Part shown: positions 1 through 10,556 of the stretch, piece after piece
How the letters are laid out: each line of letters starts with the position of its first letter
Position numbering within the stretch: the first letter of the stretch is position 1
Assembly (NCBI RefSeq): GCF_017833525.1
Contig: NZ_JAFICD010000002.1
Location: 682,001-746,000 of the forward strand
DNA length: 64,000 nucleotides
From: Duganella sp. 1411
Lineage (GTDB): Bacteria; Pseudomonadota; Gammaproteobacteria; Burkholderiales; Burkholderiaceae_D
Reading direction: 5' to 3'
Program-made: the position numbers and the translations under genes
Notes under the pieces: model-generated
What the model was told of the DNA's origin: nothing
Database searches by the model: none
The model's input: only the letters and a program-made list of their open reading frames with translations

Positions 1-1705
<1,705 letters not shown>

Positions 1706-1706
1706 C

Positions 1707-2870
1707 TTATTTTTTCTCCGTTGCTTCCATCATGCTGATGAAGCGGTCAAACAGGTAAGCGACGTCAGTCGGGCCGGGCGAGGCTTCAGGGTGGCCCTGG
1801 AAGCAGAACGCCGGCTTGTCGGTGCGGGCGAAGCCCTGCAGCGAGCCGTCGAACAACGAGCTATGGGTTACGCGGGTGTTGGCTGGCAGCGTCGCGGCGT
1901 CCACGGCGAAACCGTGGTTCTGCGAGGTGATCATCACCTTCTTGCTGTCGAGGTCCTGCACCGGGTGGTTGGCGCCGTGGTGGCCGAACTTCATCTTCAG
2001 CGTCTTCGCGCCGGAAGCCAATGCCATGATCTGGTGGCCCAGGCAGATGCCGAAGACGGGGATGCCCTTGTCGATCAACTCCCTGGTGGCCTTGATCGCG
2101 TAGTCGCATGGCTCCGGGTCGCCGGGACCGTTCGACAGGAACACGCCGTCCGGATTCAGGGCCAGCGCGTCGGCGGCGGTGGCTTGCGCCGGCAGCACCG
2201 TTACCTTGCAGCCGCGTTCGACCAGCATGCGCAGGATGTTGCGCTTGACGCCGTAGTCGTAGGCCACCACGTGGAATTTAGGCTCCTGCAGTTTGCCGTA
2301 GCCTTCGCCGAGCTTCCATTCCGCTTCGGTAAATTCGTAGGCGGTCTTGGTCGAGACAACCTTGGCCAGGTCCATGCCGGCCAGGCCTGGGAAGGAGCGG
2401 GCCAGTTCCAGCGCTTGCGCGGTGGACGGCTCGTTGCCCTGGGTGCCGACCAGGATGGCACCGGACTGTGCGCCTTTTTCGCGCAGGATGCGGGTCAGTT
2501 TGCGGGTATCGATACCGGCGATGGCGACGACGTTCTCGGCCTTCAGGTAATCGGACAGCGACTGGGTGGAGCGGAAGTTCGACGCGATCAACGGCAGGTC
2601 ACGGATGATCAGGCCTGCGGCGTGGACTTTCGAGGACTCGACGTCTTCCGGATTGACGCCGGTGTTGCCGATGTGTGGATAGGTCAGGGTGACCATTTGA
2701 CGGCAATAGCTGGGATCGGTCAGGATTTCCTGATAGCCGGTCATGGACGTATTGAAAACGACTTCCCCGGTGGTATGGCCGGCGGCGCCGATAGAAAAAC
2801 CTTTGAAAATGGTTCCGTCAGCGAGGGCCAGTATGGCTGGAACGGCGGGGCCAGAAAAAAATGGCGGCAA
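1707..2870 (-). CDS. carA: Carbamoyl-phosphate synthase small subunit
   Basis: This is the glutamine amidotransferase subunit that supplies ammonia to CarB. It has 387 residues, normal for the family. The N-terminal CPSase small-chain domain ([24 protein letters not shown]) precedes a class-I GATase domain with the nucleophile cysteine in [13 protein letters not shown] and the histidine of [11 protein letters not shown]. The best start is a TTG at 2868-2870, preceded by GGAG six bases upstream; no ATG sits near the conserved N-terminus. It is the first gene of carA-carB. A sigma70-like promoter about 150 bases upstream and a structured leader suggest control at the RNA level. Confidence 0.96.
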   Translation of the reverse strand: MPPFFSGPAVPAILALADGTIFKGFSIGAAGHTTGEVVFNTSMTGYQEILTDPSYCRQMVTLTYPHIGNTGVNPEDVESSKVHAAGLIIRDLPLIASNFRSTQSLSDYLKAENVVAIAGIDTRKLTRILREKGAQSGAILVGTQGNEPSTAQALELARSFPGLAGMDLAKVVSTKTAYEFTEAEWKLGEGYGKLQEPKFHVVAYDYGVKRNILRMLVERGCKVTVLPAQATAADALALNPDGVFLSNGPGDPEPCDYAIKATRELIDKGIPVFGICLGHQIMALASGAKTLKMKFGHHGANHPVQDLDSKKVMITSQNHGFAVDAATLPANTRVTHSSLFDGSLQGFARTDKPAFCFQGHPEASPGPTDVAYLFDRFISMMEATEKK

Positions 2871-2889
2871 GGGTAACTCCTGATAAAGT

Positions 2890-2994
2890 TACCGTAGCTG
2901 CGCCACGTCAGACGACCGTCGTGTACCCAAGGCCGTCGCAGGCCGGGGTGGAAGGTCAGATTGAATATGGAGTGAGTGGTAGTCGGCTACGGTA
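2890..2994 (-). promoter_or_regulatory. Long-range inverted repeat in the carAB leader
   Basis: TACCGTAGC at 2890-2898 is the exact reverse complement of GCTACGGTA at 2986-2994. Both lie in the predicted 5' leader of carAB. The downstream arm ends about 20 bases before the TTG start codon, close to the ribosome site. The 9-bp pair would close an 87-base loop. A regulatory role is inference; bacterial carAB leaders are often controlled by pyrimidines or arginine. Confidence 0.35.
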
Positions 2995-3019
2995 GAGGTG
3001 AGATTGGCTAAACCTTTGA

Positions 3020-3048
3020 ATTATAACCAAATCCCACCTACTTGGCAA
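3020..3048 (-). promoter_or_regulatory. Sigma70-type promoter of carAB
   Basis: Read on the minus strand there is TTGCCA (3043-3048), a 17-base spacer and a perfect TATAAT (3020-3025). Transcription would start near 3013, giving a leader of about 140 bases before the carA TTG. No other strong promoter was seen in the 2871-3234 gap. Confidence 0.7.
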
Positions 3049-3087
3049 TGCAGGAGAAGCGAAATCGGGGCAAAAAAGTCCACTCCG

Positions 3088-3228
3088 GGGTCAGGTCCAC
3101 CAATGCTACACGGCCTGATCCGTCGAGTATTCGCGTAGGGCGGATTAGCGCAGCGTAATCCGCCATGTAAGCGCCGCCGATGGCGCCCCCCTAGTGTCGA
3201 GCCCGTGTAGAAATGGTGGACCTGACCC
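3088..3228. repeat. Palindromic element, GGGTCAGGTCC family, with a nested second repeat
   Basis: The arms GGGTCAGGTCCACCA (3088-3102) and TGGTGGACCTGACCC (3214-3228) are perfect 15-bp inverted repeats. A second inner pair follows (CTACACGG at 3106-3113, CCGTGTAG at 3203-3210). The loop holds a complete copy of the other repeat family at 3135-3164. The ends resemble the GGGGTCAAGTC elements at 48.5 and 55.8 kb. The layout looks like a REP/BIME-type element. A trans-acting RAYT transposase is the known mobiliser of such elements, but none is in the window. Confidence 0.8.
3135..3164 (+). repeat. GTAGGGCGGATTA palindromic repeat, copy 1
   Basis: An imperfect palindrome that opens GTAGGGCGGATTA and closes with TAATCCGCC around a GCGCAGCG centre. 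It lies inside the loop of the 3088-3228 element. Further copies occur near 8.1, 38.4, 41.3 and 42.8 kb. Confidence 0.85.
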
Positions 3229-3234
3229 TGGAGC

Positions 3235-3645
3235 TTAAGCGAGCGCGGCGATGCCGGCTTTGGCGATCTGCGCGTCTTCCGCCGATTTGACGCCCGAGAC
3301 GCCGACGGCGCCGATGATGTGGCCGTCAACGATGATCGGCACGCCGCCTTCGAGCATGCCATCGGTCTGCGGCGCAGGCGCGCTCAGGAACGAGACGCGG
3401 CCGTTGTTGATCATGTCTTCATAAATCTTCGATTCGCGCCGGCCCAGCGCCGACACGCGCGCCTTGGCCGGGGCGATGTGCGACGACAACGGCGCGGCGC
3501 CGTCCTGGCGCTGCAGCCACAGCAGGTGGCCGCCGTCATCGACGATGGCGATCACGACCGCCCATTTGTTGGCGACAGCCTCGGCTTCGGCGGCGGCGGC
3601 GATTTTCTTGACGTCGGCAAGCGACAGATATGGTTTGGTTTGCAT
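3235..3645 (-). CDS. GlcG/HbpS-family (DUF336) small protein
   Basis: A 136-residue single-domain protein of the GlcG/HbpS family. Members bind heme or cobalamin-like ligands or sit in glycolate and propanediol loci; the role here is unknown. Family features are ADVKKIAAAAEAEA at the N-terminus, VVIAIVDDGGHLLWLQR, and the C-terminal GGVPIIVDGHIIGAVGVSG. There is no signal peptide, so it is probably cytoplasmic. The ATG at 3643-3645 has AAGGAA about seven bases upstream. The neighbour at 3682 is on the same strand, but no pathway link is visible. Confidence 0.8.
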   Translation of the reverse strand: MQTKPYLSLADVKKIAAAAEAEAVANKWAVVIAIVDDGGHLLWLQRQDGAAPLSSHIAPAKARVSALGRRESKIYEDMINNGRVSFLSAPAPQTDGMLEGGVPIIVDGHIIGAVGVSGVKSAEDAQIAKAGIAALA

Positions 3646-3681
3646 GGTTCTTCCTTATTATTGGAGCGCTAATTGTAAAGC

Positions 3682-4602
3682 CTACGGCTTGCGCCGCGCT
3701 TCGAGTTTCTGTTTGATCTGCGCCATCACCAGCGCGGCGGCCTGCTCGCCCGCCAGGATCGCCTGGTTGCGCCCGGCGAAGTCGTTGCCGGCCATTTTGC
3801 CCAGGCTCGGCGCGATGACGATGTCCGCGTCCTTCAATTCATACTGGTTGATGCGCTGGCCCATGATGCTGAAGGTTTGCATGATCACGTCCACCGAGCT
3901 GACCGTGGCCTGCACGTCGGCCTGCGTGGAGATGTTGACGGCGATGACGAAGTCGGCCCCCATGTCACGCGCGAAGCGCACCGGCACCGGCGCCACCAGC
4001 CCGCCGTCGACGTACGAGCGCCCGCTGATCGTCACCGGCTGGAACACGCCCGGCACCGCCGACGACGCCCGCACCGCCATGCCGGTGTTCCCGCGCTGGA
4101 AAAGAATCGGCTGGCCGGTCTTCAAATCCGTCGCCACCGCGCCGAACGGCACCTTGAGCTTTTCCATCGGCTGGTTGTTGACCGCCTTGTTGACGTAGGC
4201 CTGCAGCGCCTCCCCTTTCAACACGCCGGTGCTCTTGCCGAACAGCGGCATGGCCCAGTCGGAGATCGCCGCTTCGTCCATGTCGAAGGCGATTTTTTGC
4301 AGCTGGAAGCCGGTGTTCCCGGCCGCGTACAAGGCGCCGACCACGCTGCCGGCGCTGGTGCCGACCACCAGGTCCGGATAGATGCCCTGCGCTTCGAGCG
4401 CCTTGATCACGCCGATGTGGGCGAAGCCGCGCGCGGCGCCGCCGCCCAGCGCCAGGCCGATCTTGATTTTTCGCGGCGGCAGCGGTTCCGGCACGGCGAT
4501 CGGCTGGACCGGGGTTTCAACGGTCGGCGCGGTTTTGCAGCCGATGATGGCGGTTGCGGCAAAAGTGGCTAAAGCGGCAAGGGTAAGACGGCGTAGTTGC
4601 AT
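3682..4602 (-). CDS. Patatin-like phospholipase lipoprotein (RssA family)
   Basis: A predicted serine acyl hydrolase of 306 residues. The start at 4602 gives a lipoprotein signal ending in IIGC (Cys22), which suggests an envelope location. The catalytic dyad is visible: oxyanion loop GGGAARG (53-59), nucleophile elbow GTSAG with Ser83, and Asp199 in the DGG motif. The C-terminal part matches the RssA/YchK group (AVPGVFQPV, FVIAVNIS). An upstream in-frame extension exists but has no lipobox or homology. It is likely monocistronic. The substrate is probably phospholipid or lysophospholipid (inference). Confidence 0.88.
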   Translation of the reverse strand: MQLRRLTLAALATFAATAIIGCKTAPTVETPVQPIAVPEPLPPRKIKIGLALGGGAARGFAHIGVIKALEAQGIYPDLVVGTSAGSVVGALYAAGNTGFQLQKIAFDMDEAAISDWAMPLFGKSTGVLKGEALQAYVNKAVNNQPMEKLKVPFGAVATDLKTGQPILFQRGNTGMAVRASSAVPGVFQPVTISGRSYVDGGLVAPVPVRFARDMGADFVIAVNISTQADVQATVSSVDVIMQTFSIMGQRINQYELKDADIVIAPSLGKMAGNDFAGRNQAILAGEQAAALVMAQIKQKLEARRKP

Positions 4603-4740
4603 GAGTTGGTATAGTGGCTGGATTGGCGCAGCAGATTGTAACTGAATAGGCCCAAACGACTCCAAACGCGCACGTCTTTGAGTGAAAGGCGCGTTCGGAT
4701 TGGTTGATAATCGCGCTACCCTCGTTTTGCAAGGCACTCC

Positions 4741-7700
4741 ATGACACGCATCCTCGCCATCGTCCTCCTTTGCCTCGCGGCCTGCGCGCACGCCGTGCCG
4801 CGCGCGGCGCCGACGCGCGAGACGCGCGACCTCGCCGGCGAGTGGCGCTTCGCCATGGACCGCGACGACGAGGGCGTGGACCAGGCGTGGTTCACCCGCG
4901 ATCTGAAGGACGGCATCGCCCTCCCCGGCATCCTCCAGGCGCAAGGCTACGGCGACGACATCACCGCCAAGACGCCATGGGTGCTGTCGCTCTACGATAA
5001 GAACTGGGACCAGCGCGAAGACTACAAGACCCATACCGCCGCCGGCAACGTCAAAGTGCCCTTCCTCTCGCAGCCGCCCAAACACTATCTCGGCGCGGCC
5101 TGGTACCAGCGCGACATCGACGTGCCGGCCGCCTGGCGCGGCAAGCGCGTGGCCTTGTTCCTGGAGCGTCCGCGCTGGGGCTCGACCTTGTGGATCGACG
5201 GGCGCAAGGTCGGCTCCAATCTGAGTCTGGTGGCCGAACACGAATACGACCTGGGCCTGCTGGCGCCGGGCCGGCACCGCGTCTCCGTGCGCGTCGACAA
5301 CCGCATGCTGATGCCCTACCGGCCCGACGCCCACAGCGTCTCCGACTCCCTCGGCATGAGCTGGAACGGCATCGTCGGCAAAATCGAGTTGCGCGCCAGC
5401 TCGCCGGTGTGGTTGGACGACGCGCAGGTCTACCCCGACGTGAAGACGAAAACGGCGCGCGTCAAAATCAGCATCGGCAACGCCGGCGGCCGCGCCGGCG
5501 GCGGCACGCTGATGGCCAACGGCGTGGCATACAAAGTGGAGTGGAGCGCCCAGGGCGGCAGCGTCGACATCAAGGTGCGCTTCCCGGCGAACACGCCGAC
5601 GTGGGATGAATTCACTCCGGCGCTGCAAACCATCCGCCTCCAGCTCAATGGCGCGGGCGCCGCCGACGCGCGCGACGTCAGCTTCGGCTTCGCGCAGATC
5701 GCGGCCAAGGGCAACCAGTTCCTGCTAAACGGGCGTCCGCTGTTCTTGCGCGGCACCCACCACGGCGGCGACTTCCCGCTGACCGGCTATCCGCCGACCG
5801 ACATCGCCTACTGGCGCAAGATCATCCAGATCAACAAGGACTGGGGCATCAACCACATACGCTTCCACTCCTTCTGCCCGCCGGAAGCGGCGTTCCAGGC
5901 GGCCGATGAATTGGGCGTGTACCTGCAGCCGGAACCGGGCATGTGGAACGAGATCTCGCCCGGCACGCCGATGGACAAGATGCTGTACCAGGAAACCGAA
6001 CGCATGATCAAGGCCTACGGCAATCATCCGTCCTTCATCCTGTTCAGTCCCGCCAACGAGCCCAAAGGCCGCTGGAAGGAAGCCTTCGACGCCTGGATCG
6101 CCCACTACCGCAAGGCCGATCCGCGCCGGCTGTACTCCAACGGCACCGGCCACACCGAGAAGGAAGTCCCCGGCCTGGCCGACGGCACCGACTTCCTGTC
6201 GATGCAGCGCATCGGCCCCAAGCCGCTGCGCGGCGAAAAAGGCTGGTTCGGCCGCGACTACGGCGCCTCGCTGGCCGGCGTCAACGTGCCGGTGGTGTCG
6301 CACGAGACGGGCCAGTGGGCGGCCTATCCCGACTACGACGTCATCGACAAATTCCGCGGCTACCTGCGGCCCGGGAACTACGAGATCTTCCGCGACTCGC
6401 TGGCCCGCCACGGCATGGCGGCGCGCGACAAGGACTTCGCCTGGGCCTCGGGCAAATTCCAGGTGCAGGCCTACAAGGAGGAGATAGAGGCCAACCTGCG
6501 CACGCCCGGCTTGATGGGCTATCAGCTGCTCGACCTGCACGACTATCTGGGCCAGGGCACGGCGCTGGTGGGCATCCTGGACACGTTCTGGGAGCCGAAA
6601 GGCTACGCCACCGCCGAGGAGTTCCGCCGCTTTAACGGCCGCACCGTGCCGCTGGCGCGCCTGCTCAAGCGCACCTGGACCACCGACGAAACGCTGACGG
6701 CGGAGGTGGAGATCGCCCACTTCGGCGCCGCGCCGCTGACCGATGCCCAACCGTGGTGGAAGCTGATCGACGCCACCGGCCGCGTCGCCGCCGGCGGGGA
6801 CTTCGCTCGCCGCACCATCGGCATCGGCAAGAACATCCCGCTCGGGCAGATCCGGTTGCCGTTGGCGGAGCTGGCGGCGCCGCAGGCTTATCACCTGCAG
6901 GTCGGCGTCGGCGCCGCCACCGATACGCTGGCGGAGAACGACTGGAGCATCTGGCTCTACCCCGCGAAAATCAGCGCGCCGGAACCGGCCGACGTGCTGG
7001 TCACGCACAGCTGGCAGGCCGCCGGGAGGCGCCTGGCGCGCGGCGGCAAAGTGCTGTTCCTGCCGCTGGCGTCGGACCTGGACTGGAGCGGCCCGCCGCT
7101 CGACAGCGTGCCGGTGTTCTGGAACCGCCTGATGAATCCCGCGTGGAGCCGCACGCTGGGCGTCTGGATCGACAACAAGCATCCGGCGCTGACACAGTTC
7201 CCCACCGACCGTTTCAACGATTGGCAATGGTCGGAGCTGATCAAAGGTACGCGCACGGTCAATCTGGACCGGCTGCCGCCGGCGCTGCAACCCATCGTGC
7301 AGCCGGTCGACGACTGGAACCGCAACTTCAAACTGGGCCTGCTGCTGGAGGCGAGGGTCGGCGACGGCAGGCTGATGGTCGCCAGTCCGGACCTGGAAAC
7401 CGATCTGGATAAGCGTGTGGTCGCGCGCCAGCTGCGCAAATCGGTGCTCGACTACATGGCCAGCGACAGCTTCAATCCGCAGACGTCGATCAGCGTCGCC
7501 GAATTCCGCAAGGCCTTGTTCGATACGCAGGTGATGAAGAAGCTGGGCGCAAAGGCCGACGGCGGCAACAACCCCGCCTACGCCATCGACGGCGATCCGA
7601 ACACCTTCTGGACGGCCGGTACGCAAGCGCAGGCGCGCACGCCGCAAGCGCTGACGCTGGGCTTCCCGGCGCCGGCATCGTTCTCCGGGCTGTTGCTGAT

Positions 7701-8049
7701 GCCGCGCCAGAATCACCGCGACCATGAAGGCGACGTGCGCGAGTACCTGATCGAAACCAGCGACGACGGCGACAACTGGCGCGAACTCAAACGCGGCGCG
7801 CTGGTGTCCACGTACGATCAGCAGCGGATTGAATTTGGCGGGAATGTCAGCGCGCGCTGGCTGCGCTTCACGGCGCTGAGTGGCTTCGGCGGCGACAACA
7901 CCGCCGCCATCGCCGAACTTGCGGTGCTTTACACCGGCGTGCCGCTACCGGAAAACAGCGGCGGCGTGACGTATCGGCGCGTGCGCTCGGCATCGAGCGA
8001 TATCGACGAGAATATCGCGCCGGCCACGGAGAAACCACCGGCGCGCTGA
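4741..8049 (+). CDS. Glycoside hydrolase family 2 protein with C-terminal discoidin-like domain
   Basis: A secreted or lipid-anchored exo-glycosidase of 1102 residues. The signal is MTRILAIVLLCLAACAHA, with LAAC as a possible lipobox. An N-terminal GH2 jelly-roll and Ig-like region is followed by a TIM barrel carrying the acid/base Glu440 (FSPANEPKG) and probable nucleophile Glu522 (VVSHETGQW). Residues about 940-1080 look like an F5/8 type C carbohydrate-binding domain (YAIDGDPNTFWTAG, SDDGDNWREL). Beta-galactosidase, mannosidase or glucuronidase activity cannot be told apart by eye. It stands alone, starts after the divergent patatin gene, and is followed by a repeat pair. Confidence 0.88.
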   Translation: MTRILAIVLLCLAACAHAVPRAAPTRETRDLAGEWRFAMDRDDEGVDQAWFTRDLKDGIALPGILQAQGYGDDITAKTPWVLSLYDKNWDQREDYKTHTAAGNVKVPFLSQPPKHYLGAAWYQRDIDVPAAWRGKRVALFLERPRWGSTLWIDGRKVGSNLSLVAEHEYDLGLLAPGRHRVSVRVDNRMLMPYRPDAHSVSDSLGMSWNGIVGKIELRASSPVWLDDAQVYPDVKTKTARVKISIGNAGGRAGGGTLMANGVAYKVEWSAQGGSVDIKVRFPANTPTWDEFTPALQTIRLQLNGAGAADARDVSFGFAQIAAKGNQFLLNGRPLFLRGTHHGGDFPLTGYPPTDIAYWRKIIQINKDWGINHIRFHSFCPPEAAFQAADELGVYLQPEPGMWNEISPGTPMDKMLYQETERMIKAYGNHPSFILFSPANEPKGRWKEAFDAWIAHYRKADPRRLYSNGTGHTEKEVPGLADGTDFLSMQRIGPKPLRGEKGWFGRDYGASLAGVNVPVVSHETGQWAAYPDYDVIDKFRGYLRPGNYEIFRDSLARHGMAARDKDFAWASGKFQVQAYKEEIEANLRTPGLMGYQLLDLHDYLGQGTALVGILDTFWEPKGYATAEEFRRFNGRTVPLARLLKRTWTTDETLTAEVEIAHFGAAPLTDAQPWWKLIDATGRVAAGGDFARRTIGIGKNIPLGQIRLPLAELAAPQAYHLQVGVGAATDTLAENDWSIWLYPAKISAPEPADVLVTHSWQAAGRRLARGGKVLFLPLASDLDWSGPPLDSVPVFWNRLMNPAWSRTLGVWIDNKHPALTQFPTDRFNDWQWSELIKGTRTVNLDRLPPALQPIVQPVDDWNRNFKLGLLLEARVGDGRLMVASPDLETDLDKRVVARQLRKSVLDYMASDSFNPQTSISVAEFRKALFDTQVMKKLGAKADGGNNPAYAIDGDPNTFWTAGTQAQARTPQALTLGFPAPASFSGLLLMPRQNHRDHEGDVREYLIETSDDGDNWRELKRGALVSTYDQQRIEFGGNVSARWLRFTALSGFGGDNTAAIAELAVLYTGVPLPENSGGVTYRRVRSASSDIDENIAPATEKPPAR

Positions 8050-8083
8050 TTCGATCGCTCTTCGAGGGCCGCCGACGGAGCAT

Positions 8084-8200
8084 GGCGGATTACGCTACGC
8101 TAATCCGCCCTACGTGGCTCCCCGCGGCGCATACGTTCGTGCTCGCCCGTTTGAACATGGAAACACGTAGGGCGGATTAGGCGGAACGCCGTAATCCGCC
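8084..8200. repeat. Inverted pair of GTAGGGCGGATTA repeats (copies 2 and 3)
   Basis: Copy 2 (8084-8113) reads GGCGGATTACGC to CCGCCCTAC, i.e. in minus orientation. Copy 3 (8168-8200) begins GTAGGGCGGATTAGGCGG in plus orientation. Head-to-head they form a BIME-like composite between the GH2 gene and the convergent hydrolase gene. It could fold as one long hairpin and act as a bidirectional transcript end. Confidence 0.8.
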
Positions 8201-8227
8201 ATCTATGAGCCGCCAGAGGCGCGTCAT

Positions 8228-9010
8228 TTACGGCTCCAGGCACGCCTCGAGCGACAACTCCAGCAACGGGAAATGCCCGGTCGGCAGCGTGCGGATGACG
8301 GCCTGCGGGAACACCTCGCGCCAAATGTCGCCATCGCGCGCCGGATCGATCATCGGATCGAACTCGCCGAAAATCACCGACACCGGCCCCTGATACGGAC
8401 TGCGCGCCGGCACCTGCGCATTGGCGGCAAAATCATCCGACGTCGCCACCGACGACGGCCCGTCGAACACGCCCGGTTGCCGCAGCAGATACGCGAACAC
8501 CTGCGGCTCGTCGCCCGAGTTCGGGCCGAAATACAGCGACGTCACGTTCGGCAGCAGCCACAAGGCGCCCATCACGTCCCAGAAGCGCGCGCGCCCCGGC
8601 GCGGCCTCGTAATCCGCCAGCGCCGCCACCAGCTTGCCGGCGTTGGCGTCGGCCGCGTGCAACGCCAGGCCATGGCGCGCCAGCCGCAGCGCGGCTTCCT
8701 CGGGATCGAACGTCGGCGCCAGCAGCACGATGCGGGCGATCGACTCCGGCATCTGCCGCGCCAGGTGCAGCGCCAGATGGGCGCCGAAGGAGCTGGCCAT
8801 GATCGTCATCGGTCCGCCGAGCATGTCGACGCTGAGCCGGAACTCGGCCACCGTCGCCGCCAGCAGGTCCTGATACGGCCGCGTGGCGCACGAGACGGCC
8901 GACGGCTGCTGCCACCAGTGCACCTGGTCGGCGTCGGGATAGCGCTGGCGCTCGAACGCCGTGCCCAGACCCGGCCCGCCATGCAAATAAAATATCGTCG
9001 GTGGCTGCAC
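8228..9010 (-). CDS. Alpha/beta-fold hydrolase
   Basis: A cytoplasmic alpha/beta hydrolase of 260 residues. It shows the oxyanion HGG near the start (FYLHGGPGLGTAFE), a nucleophile elbow ASSFGAH with the catalytic serine, the acid in FGEFDPMIDP and the histidine in PTGHFPLLE. The HGGPG start resembles prolyl iminopeptidase-type enzymes, but the substrate is not predictable. The start at 9010 follows a minus-strand GGAGG about ten bases upstream. It is divergent from the M24 peptidase at 9085, so the 74-base gap holds both promoters. Confidence 0.8.
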   Translation of the reverse strand: MQPPTIFYLHGGPGLGTAFERQRYPDADQVHWWQQPSAVSCATRPYQDLLAATVAEFRLSVDMLGGPMTIMASSFGAHLALHLARQMPESIARIVLLAPTFDPEEAALRLARHGLALHAADANAGKLVAALADYEAAPGRARFWDVMGALWLLPNVTSLYFGPNSGDEPQVFAYLLRQPGVFDGPSSVATSDDFAANAQVPARSPYQGPVSVIFGEFDPMIDPARDGDIWREVFPQAVIRTLPTGHFPLLELSLEACLEP

Positions 9011-9084
9011 TCTGTGTTCCTCCAGGTTAGTTGGCTTGCATCCGAATTGTTGACTTCATTGTAATCTGCCGTCAACATCCCAGC

Positions 9085-10398
9085 ATGAAAAAATATCTCA
9101 TCGCCCTCGCCCTGCTGCTCTCCCCTGCCTGCCATGCCGGCGTACTGCCGCTGCGCGACCAGGCCACCGTCGTCAACGAACTGCTGGCCGACCGGTTGGA
9201 CAACCTGCTGCCGGCGATGATGGAGCAGACCGGCATCGACATGTGGGTGGTGCTCTCGCGCGAGTACAACGAGGACCCGGTGCTGAAAACCATGCTGCCG
9301 GCCGAGTGGCTCAACGCCCGCCGCCGCACGATACTCGTGTTTTACCGCGATCCGGCGACGAAAACCGTGGAGAAGCTGGCCGTGGCGCGCTACGCGGTCG
9401 GCAAGAGCATCGCCGCCGCCTGGGACATGAAAAGATTCCCGGACCAGTGGGCGGCGCTGGTCGATATCATCAAGACGCGCGATCCGCAGCGCATCGCGCT
9501 CAACACCTCGCGCCATTTCGGCCACGCCGACGGCATCGACCACACCGACTACACCGAGTTGCTGGCGGCGCTGCCGGCGGACTTGCAGCGCCGGGTCGTC
9601 TCGGCCGAGCCGCTGGCGATCCGCTGGCTCGAAACCCGCAGCGAGCGCGAAATGCAGATCTATCCGCAGCTGGTCAACGCCACCCACAAGATCATCGACG
9701 AGGGTTTTTCCGAACGCGTCATCACACCCGGCGTCACCACCACCGACGACGTGGTGTGGTGGTTCCGCCAGAAGATCCGCGAGCTCGGTTACGACACCTG
9801 GTTCCACCCGTCGGTGGAAATCCAGCGCGCCGGCAAGGGCCCGGCCAACCCGAACCTGATCGTGCCGGGCGACCTGCTGCACGTCGATATCGGCATCACC
9901 TATCTGCGCCTGAACACCGACGTCCAGCAGCACGCGTACGTGCTCAAGCCGGGCGAGGACGCGGCGCCGGCGGCGCTGGCGCGGGCGTTCGCCCAGGCCA
10001 ACCGCCTGCAGGACATCCTGCTGGCGCAGTTCCGCCAGGGCCGCACCGGCAACCAGATGCTGGCCGGGGCGCTGGCCCAGGCGCGCGCGGCCGGCATCAC
10101 GCCGACCATCTACAGCCATCCGCTGGGCTATCACGGCCACGCGGCCGGCCCGGCCATCGGCATGTGGGACATGCAGGACGGCGTGCCCGGCAGCGGCGAC
10201 GAGGCGCTGCGCCCGCGCACCGCGTACTCGATCGAACTGAGCGCGGCGTCGGTTTTGCCCGGCTGGCCGGCGCCAGTGAATATCATGTTGGAAGAGGACG
10301 CGTACTTCGACGGCGACGGCATCCGCTATCTCGACGGCCGCCAAAAAACCATGTATTTGATCCCGCGCGCCACTGCCGGCGCGGGTCGCGGCGATTGA
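9085..10398 (+). CDS. Secreted M24-family metallopeptidase (Xaa-Pro aminopeptidase-like)
   Basis: A 437-residue pita-bread metallopeptidase homologue. The start MKKYLIALALLLSPACHA gives a clear signal peptide; an upstream in-frame TTG at 9031 would bury it. Residues about 20-170 form the creatinase-like N-domain. The catalytic domain carries the expected ligands: two Asp in LLHVDIGITYLRLNTDV, His in SHPLGYHGHA, Glu in AYSIELSA and Glu in NIMLEEDAYF. The likely role is periplasmic release of an N-terminal residue before proline (family inference). It does not appear to share an operon with the phasin downstream. Confidence 0.86.
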   Translation: MKKYLIALALLLSPACHAGVLPLRDQATVVNELLADRLDNLLPAMMEQTGIDMWVVLSREYNEDPVLKTMLPAEWLNARRRTILVFYRDPATKTVEKLAVARYAVGKSIAAAWDMKRFPDQWAALVDIIKTRDPQRIALNTSRHFGHADGIDHTDYTELLAALPADLQRRVVSAEPLAIRWLETRSEREMQIYPQLVNATHKIIDEGFSERVITPGVTTTDDVVWWFRQKIRELGYDTWFHPSVEIQRAGKGPANPNLIVPGDLLHVDIGITYLRLNTDVQQHAYVLKPGEDAAPAALARAFAQANRLQDILLAQFRQGRTGNQMLAGALAQARAAGITPTIYSHPLGYHGHAAGPAIGMWDMQDGVPGSGDEALRPRTAYSIELSAASVLPGWPAPVNIMLEEDAYFDGDGIRYLDGRQKTMYLIPRATAGAGRGD

Positions 10399-10556
10399 GT
10401 GTCCGACAGCATTTATTGACCGGACTAAACGAATAGTTCCGCCAGGCTCTGGTGTGTCATTTTTCCCGCACACCTGAGAAAATACTGCTTCCGGCGTCCG
10501 GCCAAAGCGCCTGTGTGGACTCACATTTTGGCCGCTATTTGAATGAGGAGCTCAAC

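Noticed and set aside
5725-7725. 666-codon minus-strand frame opposite the GH2 gene
   Set aside because: No recognisable motif, Arg/Gln-rich, fully inside a well-supported gene.
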